Positions 52,635 through 61,642 of a stretch of 64,000 nucleotides of DNA are shown here, one piece after another (position 1 is the stretch's first letter; every line of letters starts with the position of its first letter). The DNA is taken from assembly GCA_043421945.1 (NCBI GenBank), contig JBHOGO010000006.1:35533-99532 (forward strand), in the 5' to 3' direction. This stretch comes from Thaumasiovibrio sp043421945. Its GTDB lineage: Bacteria; Pseudomonadota; Gammaproteobacteria; Enterobacterales; Vibrionaceae. The translations under genes and the position numbers were made by a program. The notes beneath the pieces are model-generated. The model was not told where the DNA came from. It was given only the letters and a program-made list of their open reading frames with translations, and searched no databases.

Positions 52635-53329
52635 AGCGCGTCTCCACGATTATCCGTTTCTGACACGACACGTCCCGCTTCAACACTCACAACCCGATCA
52701 CAGCGCTGGGCTAGTGCTGGGTCATGGGTGACTAAAACCAATGTCGTTCCATGGTCATGATTCAGTGCAAAGAGCTTTTCAATAATCGTCGCGGCTGTTT
52801 GTTGGTCTAAATTCCCCGTAGGCTCATCGGCAAACAGAATTTTAGGACGTGTCATGAACGCTCGTGCAAGCGCAACTCGCTGTTGCTCTCCACCTGAGAG
52901 TTGAGTCGGTAAGTGAGACTCTCGCCCTGTTAGACCGACTTCGGCTAACAATGCCTTCGCCCTCTCTTCATCCGTAGCTTCCCCCTTAATCATCTGCGGC
53001 AACACGACATTTTCCAACGCGGTTAACGTTGGGATCAGCAAGAAGCTCTGAAAAACAAACCCCACAGACTGACTACGTAAAGCAGCACGCTGCTCACCAT
53101 CCCAATCAGAAATAGGCTGCCCTAATAATTCAATGCTTCCACTGCTTGGCACGTCTAACCCCGCAAGCAGAGTCATTAACGTCGACTTTCCAGCACCCGA
53201 AACCCCAACGAGAGCAATACTTTGACCAGACTCGACCTCAAGCGAAACATCCTGCAAAATGGTTAACTCAGTGTCCGACGTGGTAACACGTTTGGAAATC
53301 GAAACGGCTTTTATTACAGGAGAGGTCAT
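52631..53329 (-). CDS. ybbA: ABC transporter ATPase YbbA
   Basis: A 232-residue LolD/MacB-type ATPase matching E. coli YbbA. It has Walker A GVSGAGKST, Q-loop FVFQSFLLIPTLTALENV, signature LSGGEQQRVALARAF, Walker B ILFADEPTGNLD and switch His VTHDPA. It partners YbbP. Its ATG on the minus strand (53327-53329) overlaps the ATG of tesA on the plus strand (53328-53330) within CATG, so each promoter must lie inside the other gene unless one start is misplaced. AGGAGAG serves tesA; the ybbA ribosome site is not obvious. Confidence 0.92.
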   Translation of the reverse strand: MTSPVIKAVSISKRVTTSDTELTILQDVSLEVESGQSIALVGVSGAGKSTLMTLLAGLDVPSSGSIELLGQPISDWDGEQRAALRSQSVGFVFQSFLLIPTLTALENVVLPQMIKGEATDEERAKALLAEVGLTGRESHLPTQLSGGEQQRVALARAFMTRPKILFADEPTGNLDQQTAATIIEKLFALNHDHGTTLVLVTHDPALAQRCDRVVSVEAGRVVSETDNRGDAL

Positions 53330-53972
53330 GAAGAAGTTCCTTCTTTACTTTGTGTTGAGTTTGATGAGTTGCGTTGCTTTTGCTGAACATACCATAGCGG
53401 TATCGCAAAATAGTCTTGGCGACACACAGCCCTCATTACTTGTTGTGGGTGATAGCTTAAGTGCTGGGTATCGCATGCAAGCCGATGAAAGCTGGCCCTA
53501 CCTGCTTAATACCCATTTGGAACCCCATGGGATCACTGTCATCAATGCCAGTATTTCAGGCGATACCGCTGGCAATGGCGCTGCGCGTTTACCCGCCTTA
53601 ATTGAACAATACCACCCTGCTTATATCTTCATCGGATTAGGCGCGAATGATGGCTTACGAGGGTTCCAACCTACCGCCACTCAAGCAAAACTGGCAGAAA
53701 TGATAGAGCACAGCCAAGCCATTGAAGCCAAAGTTTTTATTATGCAGATTAGAGTGCCACCAAATTACGGCAAACGCTATAGCGATCGCTTTGAAGCGAT
53801 GTTTTCGACGCTGAGTGATAAATATGACATCCCTCTCCTTCCTTTCTTTCTTGAAGAGGTCATTCTAAAAGATGAATGGATGATGGATGATGGTTTACAC
53901 CCAACCGCTCAAGCTCAGCCTTTCATTAGCCAATTTATCTATGATGCGCTGCTGCCACACCTAGACGACTAA
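53328..53972 (+). CDS. tesA: Multifunctional acyl-CoA thioesterase I / lysophospholipase
   Basis: A 214-residue periplasmic SGNH hydrolase like E. coli TesA (208). The ATG at 53328 follows AGGAGAGG and opens a signal peptide ending near VAFA (residue 19). The catalytic blocks are GDSLSAGYR (nucleophile Ser), ASISGDTAGNG, GLGANDGLRG, and the Asp/His pair in MDDGLHPTAQ. It hydrolyses thioesters and esters. It is followed 9 bases later by the ybbO gene. Confidence 0.94.
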   Translation: MKKFLLYFVLSLMSCVAFAEHTIAVSQNSLGDTQPSLLVVGDSLSAGYRMQADESWPYLLNTHLEPHGITVINASISGDTAGNGAARLPALIEQYHPAYIFIGLGANDGLRGFQPTATQAKLAEMIEHSQAIEAKVFIMQIRVPPNYGKRYSDRFEAMFSTLSDKYDIPLLPFFLEEVILKDEWMMDDGLHPTAQAQPFISQFIYDALLPHLDD

Positions 53973-53981
53973 GGAAGCGAC

Positions 53982-54809
53982 ATGTCTAAATCTATTCTTA
54001 TCACCGGATGCTCAACAGGTATTGGTTACACCTGTGCCCACGCTCTTCATCAACGTGGATACAAGGTGATTGCCTCTTGTCGTCACACTGATGACGTAGC
54101 TAGACTTCAGCAAGAAGGGTTAACCTGTATCCAACTAGATCTAGCAAATAGCCAGAGTATCGACAATGCCATTGCAGACGTTGAGCGCCTCACCGATGGA
54201 AAACTCTTCGCACTCTTCAATAATGGCGCCTATGGTCAGCCGGGGGCACTTGAAGATCTCCCAACAGATGCGCTTCGCCAACAGTTTGAAACCAACTTTT
54301 TTGGGTGGCACCACCTCACAACGGCTTTGCTCCCCATGATGCGCCAGCAAGGTGAAGGACGCATTGTCCAAAACAGTTCCGTACTAGGTTTCGTTGCTCT
54401 TCGCTACCGCGGCGCCTACAACGCCAGTAAATTTGCTATTGAAGGCTGGACAGATACCCTGCGCCTTGAACTTAAAAATACGGACATCCACATCAGCCTA
54501 ATTGAGCCCGGTCCTATAGAATCTGCATTTCGTGCAAATGCATTAAAAGCCATTCATGCGCATATCGATATCAACAGCAGCATTCATCACGAAGAGTACG
54601 CCATACAACTCGCTAGACTAGGTAAAGAAGAAGCGACAGGAAAATTCACACTTCCTGCAACTGCTATCATCGATCCCCTTATCCATGCCTTGGAAAATAA
54701 ATCACCAAAAGCAAGGTATAGAGTCACTACACCCACAAAAACAAGTGCACTACTGAAGCGTATTTTGCCGACACGAAAACTCGATGAAATCCTATTTAAC
54801 AACGATTAA
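53982..54809 (+). CDS. ybbO: SDR family oxidoreductase YbbO
   Basis: A 275-residue classical short-chain dehydrogenase matching E. coli YbbO (269), for which NADP-dependent aldehyde reductase activity has been reported. It has the cofactor motif TGCSTGIGYTCA, FNNGAYGQPG, catalytic Ser in NSSVLGF, and the YNASK active-site motif (YxxxK). It follows tesA at 9 bases, as in the E. coli gene order. Confidence 0.92.
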   Translation: MSKSILITGCSTGIGYTCAHALHQRGYKVIASCRHTDDVARLQQEGLTCIQLDLANSQSIDNAIADVERLTDGKLFALFNNGAYGQPGALEDLPTDALRQQFETNFFGWHHLTTALLPMMRQQGEGRIVQNSSVLGFVALRYRGAYNASKFAIEGWTDTLRLELKNTDIHISLIEPGPIESAFRANALKAIHAHIDINSSIHHEEYAIQLARLGKEEATGKFTLPATAIIDPLIHALENKSPKARYRVTTPTKTSALLKRILPTRKLDEILFNND

Positions 54810-54931
54810 ACCTAGGTTTATCCCATATATACGAGACTCATAAGGTCACTATTGGTGAGATAAATAGCAGTAACTTATAAAAACAACGACTTGAGCACAC
54901 TTACCAAACCTGAGCCCTAAAAATGACAGTA

Positions 54932-54966
54932 TTGTCATGATACTGTCATCTTGGATCGTTATTGTG
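54932..54966 (+). promoter_or_regulatory. Pho-box-like promoter
   Basis: TTGTCAT (54932-54938) and CTGTCAT (54943-54949) are separated by GATA, giving the 11-base period of a PhoB box (consensus CTGTCAT-N4-CTGTCAT). TATTGT at 54961-54966 could be the -10, 11 bases further on, the usual distance. Confidence 0.62.
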
Positions 54967-55118
54967 ATCTAAGTAGGATAAGTATAGCTAACTGATATAC
55001 ATTTAATATGAAATCAACTTACTATTAACGCCTGTCGATACTCTACAATACCTAAAACAAATAAAATAATTACAGATAGCCATTAAAAATAGCTACTATA
55101 AATAACAAAGGTCAACTT

Positions 55119-55259
55119 ATGTCACTACGTCAAATTAACTTTATCTGCGTCGGAATCGCGATTGCTCTACTCCTCACCTTTTAGTGCGTTGGTATACCTG
55201 ATGCACTGAAGGTAACGTCTCGAAACGCCTCTGAAATCGAGCAATGGTTGATTGCATAA
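55119..55259 (+). pseudogene. Small membrane-protein ORF with in-frame amber codon
   Basis: An ATG at 55119, preceded by AAAGG, opens a 21-codon frame (MSLRQINFICVGIAIALLLT, then F) that stops at TAG (55182-55184) and continues in frame for 24 codons to TAA at 55259 (CVGIPDALKVTSRNASEIEQ in part). A single base change from Trp TGG to TAG would explain it. The first part looks like a membrane segment. It may be a decayed 46-residue protein, a real 21-residue peptide, or chance. It lies downstream of the Pho-box-like site. Confidence 0.35.
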
Positions 55260-55540
55260 GCAAAAAACAACGCATCAGAAAAATCCTTTCGCCTTTTCCA
55301 TTATCGTCGCTCGCCCGAACGACTTGCTAATCACATACCGCAAGTTTCATTAATAAAATGCCTCTAAGATGATCCAGATAGATTAGGGTTACATCGGAAG
55401 ACGATCATTTCCCCCCTATCCTAGTCCCTAAAACCCAACGTAAAATCTACGGAACCTGGAGACGAGTTTTAAAAACTCAGACTTGAATATTATTGCCTTC
55501 ATCCCCATTACAACTAGCAAGGACGCAAAGGAATTATTTC

Positions 55541-56395
55541 ATGAACATCCCTCAAACTATTGCCATTACCGAGCAAAACCTGACTCAAGTGATTGAGCAA
55601 TCCATGCTGCACCCTGTTGTTATCAACTTTTGGGCACCCTCTGTTCCAGAATCTATAGAGGTAAATCATCATTTAGAGAAGATAGCTGCAAGCTACCCAG
55701 GTTTGATGACGCTAGCTGTTTTGAACTGTGAAGAGCAGATGATGATCGCACAACAGTTCGGTGTTCGAAGCTTGCCGACAATTGCCATCTTTAAGCAAGG
55801 GCAACCTGCTGACGGAGCTGCTGGACCGCAAACAGAAGAGAGTCTGCGCGAACTGCTCGGCAAACACCTTCCTAATGAAGATGAACTTGCCTTTCAAGCA
55901 GCATTCGCACAAGTACAGCAAGGTGAATTTGCTCAAGCAATCCCTGAATTACGTCGTCTATTACCACTGTTACCAAAAGACAGTGTTGTCGCATTAACGT
56001 TATCAAATGCATTGCTGGAAACTGGACAAATCGATGAAGCAGAACAACTGCTTGCAGCGATTCCAATGCAGGACCAACAAGCCGACTACAAAGGGCTATT
56101 GTCGAAGCTAGAACTAATGAAACAAGCTGGCAACAGCCCTGAAATTCAGCAGCTAGAAGCTAAACTCGCAGAGAACCCAAGCGACGACACGCTAAAATTT
56201 GAACTCGCGGTACAATATCACCAAGTTAATCGTGATGAAGAGGCGCTAGAACTCCTCATCGATATGCTTCGCCGTGATCTCAATGCACAAGACGGTCAAA
56301 TTAAGAAAACATTCATGGACATTGTGACGGCACTGGGACAAGGTAATCCAATTGCCAATGTTTATCGTCGTCAGTTGTATACCTTACTGTACTGA
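55541..56395 (+). CDS. ybbN: Thioredoxin-like co-chaperone YbbN (CnoX)
   Basis: A 284-residue protein, the same length as E. coli YbbN/CnoX, which holds clients for GroEL and DnaK under oxidative stress. An N-terminal thioredoxin domain (about 1-110) includes VINFWAPSVPESIEV, where thioredoxin has WCGPC: no Cys is present at this site. FGVRSLPTIAIFKQG supplies the cis-Pro. The C-terminal part (about 115-284) is TPR-like. The ATG at 55541 follows AAAGGA; the longer open frame upstream is not supported. Confidence 0.93.
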   Translation: MNIPQTIAITEQNLTQVIEQSMLHPVVINFWAPSVPESIEVNHHLEKIAASYPGLMTLAVLNCEEQMMIAQQFGVRSLPTIAIFKQGQPADGAAGPQTEESLRELLGKHLPNEDELAFQAAFAQVQQGEFAQAIPELRRLLPLLPKDSVVALTLSNALLETGQIDEAEQLLAAIPMQDQQADYKGLLSKLELMKQAGNSPEIQQLEAKLAENPSDDTLKFELAVQYHQVNRDEEALELLIDMLRRDLNAQDGQIKKTFMDIVTALGQGNPIANVYRRQLYTLLY

Positions 56396-56628
56396 TTGCG
56401 AACGGCCTCACGGTGTTTCGAGCTGATTTGATTGAACGCACTTTCAAATACGCTTTATAGTATTCGAGAGCCCCTAACGATAGGTTGTTGTATCGCCTTT
56501 CACAGCATTAAAAGGGTTTACGCCACAGCAACGGGCAGTACGCCCTTTTATTGCAAAGACAATTCTGTCCTCAATCAGGTCAACAATGGCCTAGACGGTA
56601 CACTTTTTATTAAATACTTGGAGAAAGT

Positions 56629-57582
56629 ATGCAGTACGAAAGCTTAATCACTATCGCAATTCTCGTTGTTGTTGTTATCGCTGCCATTGCAGCCGCTGTC
56701 AAAACAGTTCCACAGGGCTTCAACTGGACGGTTGAGCGCTTTGGACGTTACACAAACACCCTTCAACCAGGTCTAAATCTTATCGTTCCGTTTATCGACC
56801 GTGTTGGTAATCGCATCAACATGATGGAGCGCGTATTAGATATTCCAGCACAAGAAGTCATTTCAAAAGACAATGCAAGTGTCACCATTGATGCCGTTTG
56901 TTTTGTCCAAGTGATTGATGCTGCGAAAGCCGCCTATGAAGTTAACGAGCTCGAACACGCTATTCGTAATTTAACACTGACCAATATTCGTACTGTGCTC
57001 GGTTCAATGGAACTTGATGAGATGCTATCTCAGCGTGACACCATTAATAGCCGCCTTCTTACCATTGTTGATGAAGCGACAAACCCTTGGGGTGTGAAGG
57101 TGACACGTATCGAGATTAAAGACGTTCAACCACCTGCAGACCTTACTGCTGCGATGAACGCTCAAATGAAAGCTGAGCGTAATAAACGTGCTGATGTGCT
57201 TGAAGCTGAAGGTGTTCGACAAGCTGAAGTACTTCGCGCTGAAGGCCACAAACAAGCAGAGATCCTCAAAGCTGAAGGTGATAAGCAAAGTGCTATCCTG
57301 CAAGCTGAAGCACGTGAAAGAGCTGCTGAAGCTGAAGCACGAGCAACGGCAATGGTATCAAAAGCGATTGCTCAAGGTGATCACAAAGCGATCAACTACT
57401 TTGTGGCACAAGGCTACACCGACGCACTCAAAGCGATTGGTCAGTCAGAGAATGGCAAAGTGATTATGATGCCACTCGAAGCAAGCAGCCTGATGGGATC
57501 GATTGCTGGTATCGCAGAAATGTTCTCAGCCAGCAACAACATCAACACATCTGCATCCGACAAGGCTGAGCAAGATGTTTGA
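56629..57582 (+). CDS. qmcA: SPFH-domain membrane protein QmcA
   Basis: A 317-residue stomatin-like protein matching E. coli QmcA (305). Residues 8-25 form the N-terminal membrane segment. The SPFH domain follows (VPQGFNWTVERFGRYTNTL through VTRIEIKDVQPP), then a long coiled coil with a repeating AEG-x3-QAE-x-L pattern (about residues 185-240). It is thought to form membrane microdomain assemblies with an NfeD-like partner. That partner (ybbJ) starts 8 bases before its stop. GGAGAAAG lies upstream. Confidence 0.94.
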   Translation: MQYESLITIAILVVVVIAAIAAAVKTVPQGFNWTVERFGRYTNTLQPGLNLIVPFIDRVGNRINMMERVLDIPAQEVISKDNASVTIDAVCFVQVIDAAKAAYEVNELEHAIRNLTLTNIRTVLGSMELDEMLSQRDTINSRLLTIVDEATNPWGVKVTRIEIKDVQPPADLTAAMNAQMKAERNKRADVLEAEGVRQAEVLRAEGHKQAEILKAEGDKQSAILQAEARERAAEAEARATAMVSKAIAQGDHKAINYFVAQGYTDALKAIGQSENGKVIMMPLEASSLMGSIAGIAEMFSASNNINTSASDKAEQDV

Positions 57583-58027
57583 GTCCTTTAATGCTTGGCA
57601 TTGGGTCATCATCGCCTTACTCCTTTTAGGTTTAGAGCTAGCTGGCACTGCTGGGTATTTAATGTGGCTTGGCATTTCAGCGATGGTCGTTGCACTAATC
57701 AGTGCGCTGATGCCTATTTCATGGCAACTCGAGGTCATGAGCTTTGTCGCGCTATCACTTTTCACCACTTGGATTTGGTGGCGTTACCAGCATCGTATTG
57801 ACATGAAAGACGATGCATCGAGCACCCTCAACAAACGTATGTCACAGCTGATCGGTGAAGAGATCATGCTTGAACAGCCAGTGACCGCAGGTAAATGCCG
57901 AGTAAAACTAGGCGATACGACGTGGAGTGCGGTAAGTGATGGAGCTTACCCTGAAGGAACGGTGATGACCGTGACTGCAGTGGAAGGTAATACACTGCAT
58001 GTGACAAAAAAAAGCGACGAAGCTTAA
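57575..58027 (+). CDS. ybbJ: NfeD-like membrane protein YbbJ
   Basis: A 150-residue protein matching E. coli YbbJ (152). Three or four hydrophobic segments lie in residues 5-75, followed by a soluble OB-fold domain (about 85-150) with GKCRVKLGDTTWSAVSDG. The ATG overlaps the end of qmcA (ATGTTTGA), so the two are co-translated and probably form one complex that stabilises or regulates QmcA. Confidence 0.92.
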   Translation: MFESFNAWHWVIIALLLLGLELAGTAGYLMWLGISAMVVALISALMPISWQLEVMSFVALSLFTTWIWWRYQHRIDMKDDASSTLNKRMSQLIGEEIMLEQPVTAGKCRVKLGDTTWSAVSDGAYPEGTVMTVTAVEGNTLHVTKKSDEA

Positions 58028-58040
58028 ATCAAAAGACATC

Positions 58041-58063
58041 AAGGAGACCTCGGTCTCCTTTTT
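58041..58063 (+). terminator. Terminator after ybbJ
   Basis: AAGGAGAC-CTCG-GTCTCCTT followed by T residues: an 8-bp stem with a tetraloop and a T-rich tail. Confidence 0.9.
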
Positions 58064-58116
58064 CTTTTCCCCTTTTTTCCTTACCTCCCCTTTTGGATTC
58101 ATTCTTCCCTTTATTC

Positions 58117-58584
58117 TTATTCTTCCCTTTGTGCTTGTTCCTCCCTTTGTGATATCGCCTTTATACTAGGTTCATTAGCACAAAGCACTTGGTCATCTCC
58201 CTCACTCAGCGCATGAAGAATAGGGCATTGCGCCGAATTATCACCGGGGCATTGTTGCGTTAATGCGCCCAATGTCATTTTCATCGCCTCAAGCTCTGCT
58301 ATCTTCTCGTCAATTTCAGCTAACTTACCTAAAGCGTGCTGTTTAACTTCTGCACTACTTCTTTTCGGGTCTCGAGAAAGGGCTAATAACGCTCGACTCT
58401 CCTCTAAACTAAAGCCAATCAGCTTCGCCCGCTTGATCAGCAACAGCTCTGCGACTTGGTTGTCTTTGTAGAAACGGTAGCCATTTGCAGCTCGTTCAGG
58501 CGCTGAAATTAACCCTCTCTGCTCGTAAAATCGTATCGTCTTTGTTGTTAACCCTGTTCGACTTGCAACATCACTGATATTCAT
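58117..58584 (-). CDS. cueR: Copper-responsive MerR-family activator CueR
   Basis: A 155-residue regulator. The ATG at 58584 begins MNISDVASRTGLTTKTIRFY, the MerR-type winged helix, with AAGGTC upstream; the frame open 12 codons further would run into the promoter. A dimerisation coiled coil follows. The metal-binding loop CPGDNSAQCPI has the two Cys of CueR (Cys112 and Cys120 in E. coli). It senses Cu(I) and activates the divergent copA promoter. The C-terminal tail is slightly longer than in E. coli (135 residues). Confidence 0.94.
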   Translation of the reverse strand: MNISDVASRTGLTTKTIRFYEQRGLISAPERAANGYRFYKDNQVAELLLIKRAKLIGFSLEESRALLALSRDPKRSSAEVKQHALGKLAEIDEKIAELEAMKMTLGALTQQCPGDNSAQCPILHALSEGDDQVLCANEPSIKAISQREEQAQREE

Positions 58585-58586
58585 AC

Positions 58587-58617
58587 TTGACCTTACATCT
58601 ACTGGAAGCTTTATACT
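58587..58617 (+). promoter_or_regulatory. CueR-type promoter of copA
   Basis: A -35 TTGACC (58587-58592) and -10 TATACT (58612-58617) are separated by 19 bp, the overlong spacer of MerR-family targets. The spacer includes CTTAC and GGAAG arms of an imperfect dyad, close to the E. coli copA site. Confidence 0.87.
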
Positions 58618-58648
58618 CAAAGCCTACCTCAATCAACAGGAAAAGGCG

Positions 58649-61399
58649 ATGCGTTACCACCTTGCTTTAGCAGGCTTGAACTGCCAACGATGTGTCAAAA
58701 AAGTATCAACCGCGTTGGCAGAAAGGAACGATATAAGTCACTACGACGTCACTAAAACGACGTTAGACGTAGACGGAACCATTACCGAGCATGAGCTCAG
58801 CATGATCATTCGCTCTCTCGGCTTTGAGATCCCTAGCTCGTCGCTCTCTAGCTCGTCAGTGGTGCCTGAACCTGTCACGCGGTCATTCTCATTGAGTGGT
58901 CTCAGCTGTGGTCGCTGTATCAGCAAAGTGAAAACAGCCTTTGACGGTCAAGACGATGTCACTAACCTCCATATCACTAAAAACTCACTTTCTTTGCTGA
59001 CGACACTCTCCACTGCGCAGGTTATAAAAAAAGTGGCTGAACTTGGGTTCGAAGCACAAGAACAGTTATCTGCACCGCTGCACGAAACCGTGATTGAAGT
59101 ACATCAGCAAGCTAGTCAAGATGCTAGTCAAGAGATGGTGCAGTCCTCACGCACCACTAACAATCCGACATTCCAATTACTTATCAATAATATGTCCTGC
59201 GCCAGTTGTGTCGCTTCCGTTGAGAAGGCGATCAATCAGCAGCCCTGCGTATCAAAAGCAAGTGTCAGCTTAGCGGAGCACAGCGCGTCGGTTCAATGCA
59301 GTGATATTCAACATGTGCTCGATGCGCTCGACAGCGCAGGCTACCCCTCGCAAGTCATTCAATCAGAGCAAGAGCGGCGAGATACCCTCACTCGGCAAAC
59401 GGAACGAAAATACCGCGGACACATGCGTGATACCATGATAGCCCTTGGGCTCAGCGCCCCAATGATGGCTTATGGCTTACTCGGTGGATCAATGATGATT
59501 ACCACCAGCGCACTTCAACTCGGCTGGGGTATCGCAGGCTTGTTTACCCTGATCATGCTCGCTACGGCAGGGCGCGACTTCTTTCGTCATGCATGGATTG
59601 CGCTCACCCATCGTCGCGCAACCATGGATTCGCTGGTCGCACTTGGGACAGGCTCGGCGTGGCTCTATTCAATGATTGTCGTTATTTGGCCTAATCTTTT
59701 TCCTCTGCAAGCAAGGCATGTTTACTTCGAAGCTTCCGCAATGATCATTGGTCTCATCTCTTTAGGTCACGCAATTGAAACTCGTGCAAAGCGAAAATCA
59801 TCCCAAGCATTGGAGAAATTGATCGACCTTCAACCGCCGAAAGCCACTGTTATCAAAGAAGGAGAAGAACATCCAACCCCTCTGAATGACATTACAGCAG
59901 GGATGATATTGCGAGCTAAACCGGGAGAGACTATCGCGCTGGATGGTACTGTCATCACAGGCACAAGCTACATTGATGAATCTCTTCTCACAGGGGAGCC
60001 AGTACCTGTGTCGAAAGGTATCAATGACCCACTGCATGCAGGCACAATCAACCAGCAGGGCAGCATCGATTATCAAGTCACAGCAACGGGCGAAGAAACA
60101 CTGCTTGCCAAAATCATTGATATGGTTCGCCAAGCACAAAACTCTAAACCCGCGCTGGCAAACCTTGTCGATAAAGTTGCTGCCGTATTTGTCCCCGTTG
60201 TCGTTGCGATTGCAATACTGACCGCGATGATCTGGTGGTGGCTAGGGCCAGAACCTAAAATCAGCTATATGCTTGTTACCGCAACGACAGTATTAATCAT
60301 TGCATGTCCATGCGCATTAGGGCTTGCAACACCGATGTCTGTCAATATTGGGGTAGGAAGAGCAGCGGAGCTGGGGATTCTGGTGAGGGATGCCAGTGCA
60401 TTACAGCTTACAAACGACATCAATACCATCGTTGTCGATAAAACAGGCACACTGACTCAAGGAAAGCCTGCGCTAACTCATGTGGTGTGTGTGAGCGAAG
60501 ACAACACGCTAACAGAACCAGTGATCCTTAACGCAGTGGCAAGCATCGAAAGCTACTCAGAGCACCCATTAGCGAAAGCACTCGTAAGCACAAAGAGAGA
60601 GAAATACCCAGTGACTCGCTTCGAAAGTCTGGGGGGAAAAGGCGTGTCTGCTTATGTGTCGTTGAGCACTTCCGAAACACAGACCGAGAAGTGGATCATT
60701 GGCAATGCTACCCTCATGGCTGACAACGCCATTAACCTCTCTCATCTTCAACACACAAGTGAGCAATTAGCACAGCAAGGTGCAACGCCCATCTTCGTGG
60801 CGAAAAGCAATAAGCTCGTTGCTATGCTAGGGGTAAGCGATCCACTAAGAGAAGATAGTATCGAGGCCGTAAAGCGCTTTCAGGCACTGGGTAAAACCGT
60901 GGTTATGCTAACCGGTGACAATATCCATACTGCTAATGCTATCGCTCAACAAGTTGGTATCAGTGACGTCATTGCAAATGTACTGCCCGATGAAAAAGCG
61001 GGGGTGATTGAAACGTTAATGCAAGAAGGAAAGAACGTCGTCATGATTGGTGATGGCATCAATGATGCACCAGCATTAGCTGCCGCCAATGTCAGTATGG
61101 CGATGGGTTCAGGCAGTGATGTCGCTAAGGAGAGCGCGCATTTTATCTTGATTCGCCACTCTCTGAATGCAGCCGTCGATGCCATGCAGCTCTCTCAGGC
61201 AACCTTAAAGAATATGTACCAAAACCTTGTTGGCGCATTTATCTACAATACGATTGGTATCCCTGTCGCCGCTGGTGTTCTTTACCCCATCACCGGTACG
61301 CTTCTCAACCCAATGATAGCAGGTGCAGCCATGGCACTCTCTTCAATTACCGTTGTATCAAATGCCAATAGACTCAGGCTCTATAAAACAAAGTCATAG
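58649..61399 (+). CDS. copA: Copper-exporting P1B-type ATPase
   Basis: A 916-residue inner-membrane pump exporting Cu(I). Three N-terminal HMA-like domains carry Cys-x2-Cys at NCQRCV, SCGRCI and SCASCV, one more than in E. coli CopA (834). The linker segments are Ser- and Gln-rich, with short DNA duplications. The transmembrane CPC motif is CPCALGLATP, the phosphorylation site DKTGTLTQG, the HP motif SEHPLAKAL, and the hinge GDGINDAPALAAA. It is activated by CueR encoded divergently. AGGAAAAGG lies upstream. Confidence 0.96.
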   Translation: MRYHLALAGLNCQRCVKKVSTALAERNDISHYDVTKTTLDVDGTITEHELSMIIRSLGFEIPSSSLSSSSVVPEPVTRSFSLSGLSCGRCISKVKTAFDGQDDVTNLHITKNSLSLLTTLSTAQVIKKVAELGFEAQEQLSAPLHETVIEVHQQASQDASQEMVQSSRTTNNPTFQLLINNMSCASCVASVEKAINQQPCVSKASVSLAEHSASVQCSDIQHVLDALDSAGYPSQVIQSEQERRDTLTRQTERKYRGHMRDTMIALGLSAPMMAYGLLGGSMMITTSALQLGWGIAGLFTLIMLATAGRDFFRHAWIALTHRRATMDSLVALGTGSAWLYSMIVVIWPNLFPLQARHVYFEASAMIIGLISLGHAIETRAKRKSSQALEKLIDLQPPKATVIKEGEEHPTPLNDITAGMILRAKPGETIALDGTVITGTSYIDESLLTGEPVPVSKGINDPLHAGTINQQGSIDYQVTATGEETLLAKIIDMVRQAQNSKPALANLVDKVAAVFVPVVVAIAILTAMIWWWLGPEPKISYMLVTATTVLIIACPCALGLATPMSVNIGVGRAAELGILVRDASALQLTNDINTIVVDKTGTLTQGKPALTHVVCVSEDNTLTEPVILNAVASIESYSEHPLAKALVSTKREKYPVTRFESLGGKGVSAYVSLSTSETQTEKWIIGNATLMADNAINLSHLQHTSEQLAQQGATPIFVAKSNKLVAMLGVSDPLREDSIEAVKRFQALGKTVVMLTGDNIHTANAIAQQVGISDVIANVLPDEKAGVIETLMQEGKNVVMIGDGINDAPALAAANVSMAMGSGSDVAKESAHFILIRHSLNAAVDAMQLSQATLKNMYQNLVGAFIYNTIGIPVAAGVLYPITGTLLNPMIAGAAMALSSITVVSNANRLRLYKTKS

Positions 61400-61543
61400 G
61401 CAGTAAAGACGCAGAAATCACGATAAAGAAAAAGTCGAATAAAGCGGTGTGCGGCTAGGAGCAGTGGATAAATATTCTATTTTAAGTATTCATTACGAAA
61501 AATAGAGTTCAACGTCAGCTTTATTAATGACAGGAAAATAAAT

Positions 61544-61607
61544 AAGGCGTCTCTGTCTTGTTCAAGAGCTTGTAAAAAACAATGCCCAAGACAAATAGAG
61601 ACACCTT
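61544..61607. terminator. Long hairpin between copA and the kinase-fold gene
   Basis: AAGGCGTCTCTGTCTTG (61544-61560) pairs with CAAGACAAATAGAGACACCTT (61587-61607 region), leaving a small bulge and a 26-nt loop. It lies between convergent genes and may terminate both. The T run (aatttt) is modest. Confidence 0.65.
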
Positions 61608-61642
61608 AATTTTAACGGGCCATTCAGTTAACATTCAGATAA

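Larger units (their letters stand above)
54810..55540. other. 731-base intergenic region with Pho box and tiny broken ORF
   Basis: No full-length gene is evident between ybbO and ybbN. The region contains a Pho-box-like direct repeat (54932-54949) and, downstream, a short frame interrupted by an amber codon (55119-55259). Both are annotated separately. A palindrome GAGTTTT-A-AAAACTC lies at 55464-55478. The rest shows nothing I can name. Confidence 0.6.

Noticed and set aside
55464..55478. GAGTTTT-A-AAAACTC as a terminator before ybbN
   Set aside because: The loop would be a single base, the stem is A/T-only in its centre, and no T run follows.
56432..56647. A 71-codon ORF between ybbN and qmcA
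   Set aside because: It lacks a ribosome site and recognisable features and overlaps the qmcA start; it looks like random open frame.
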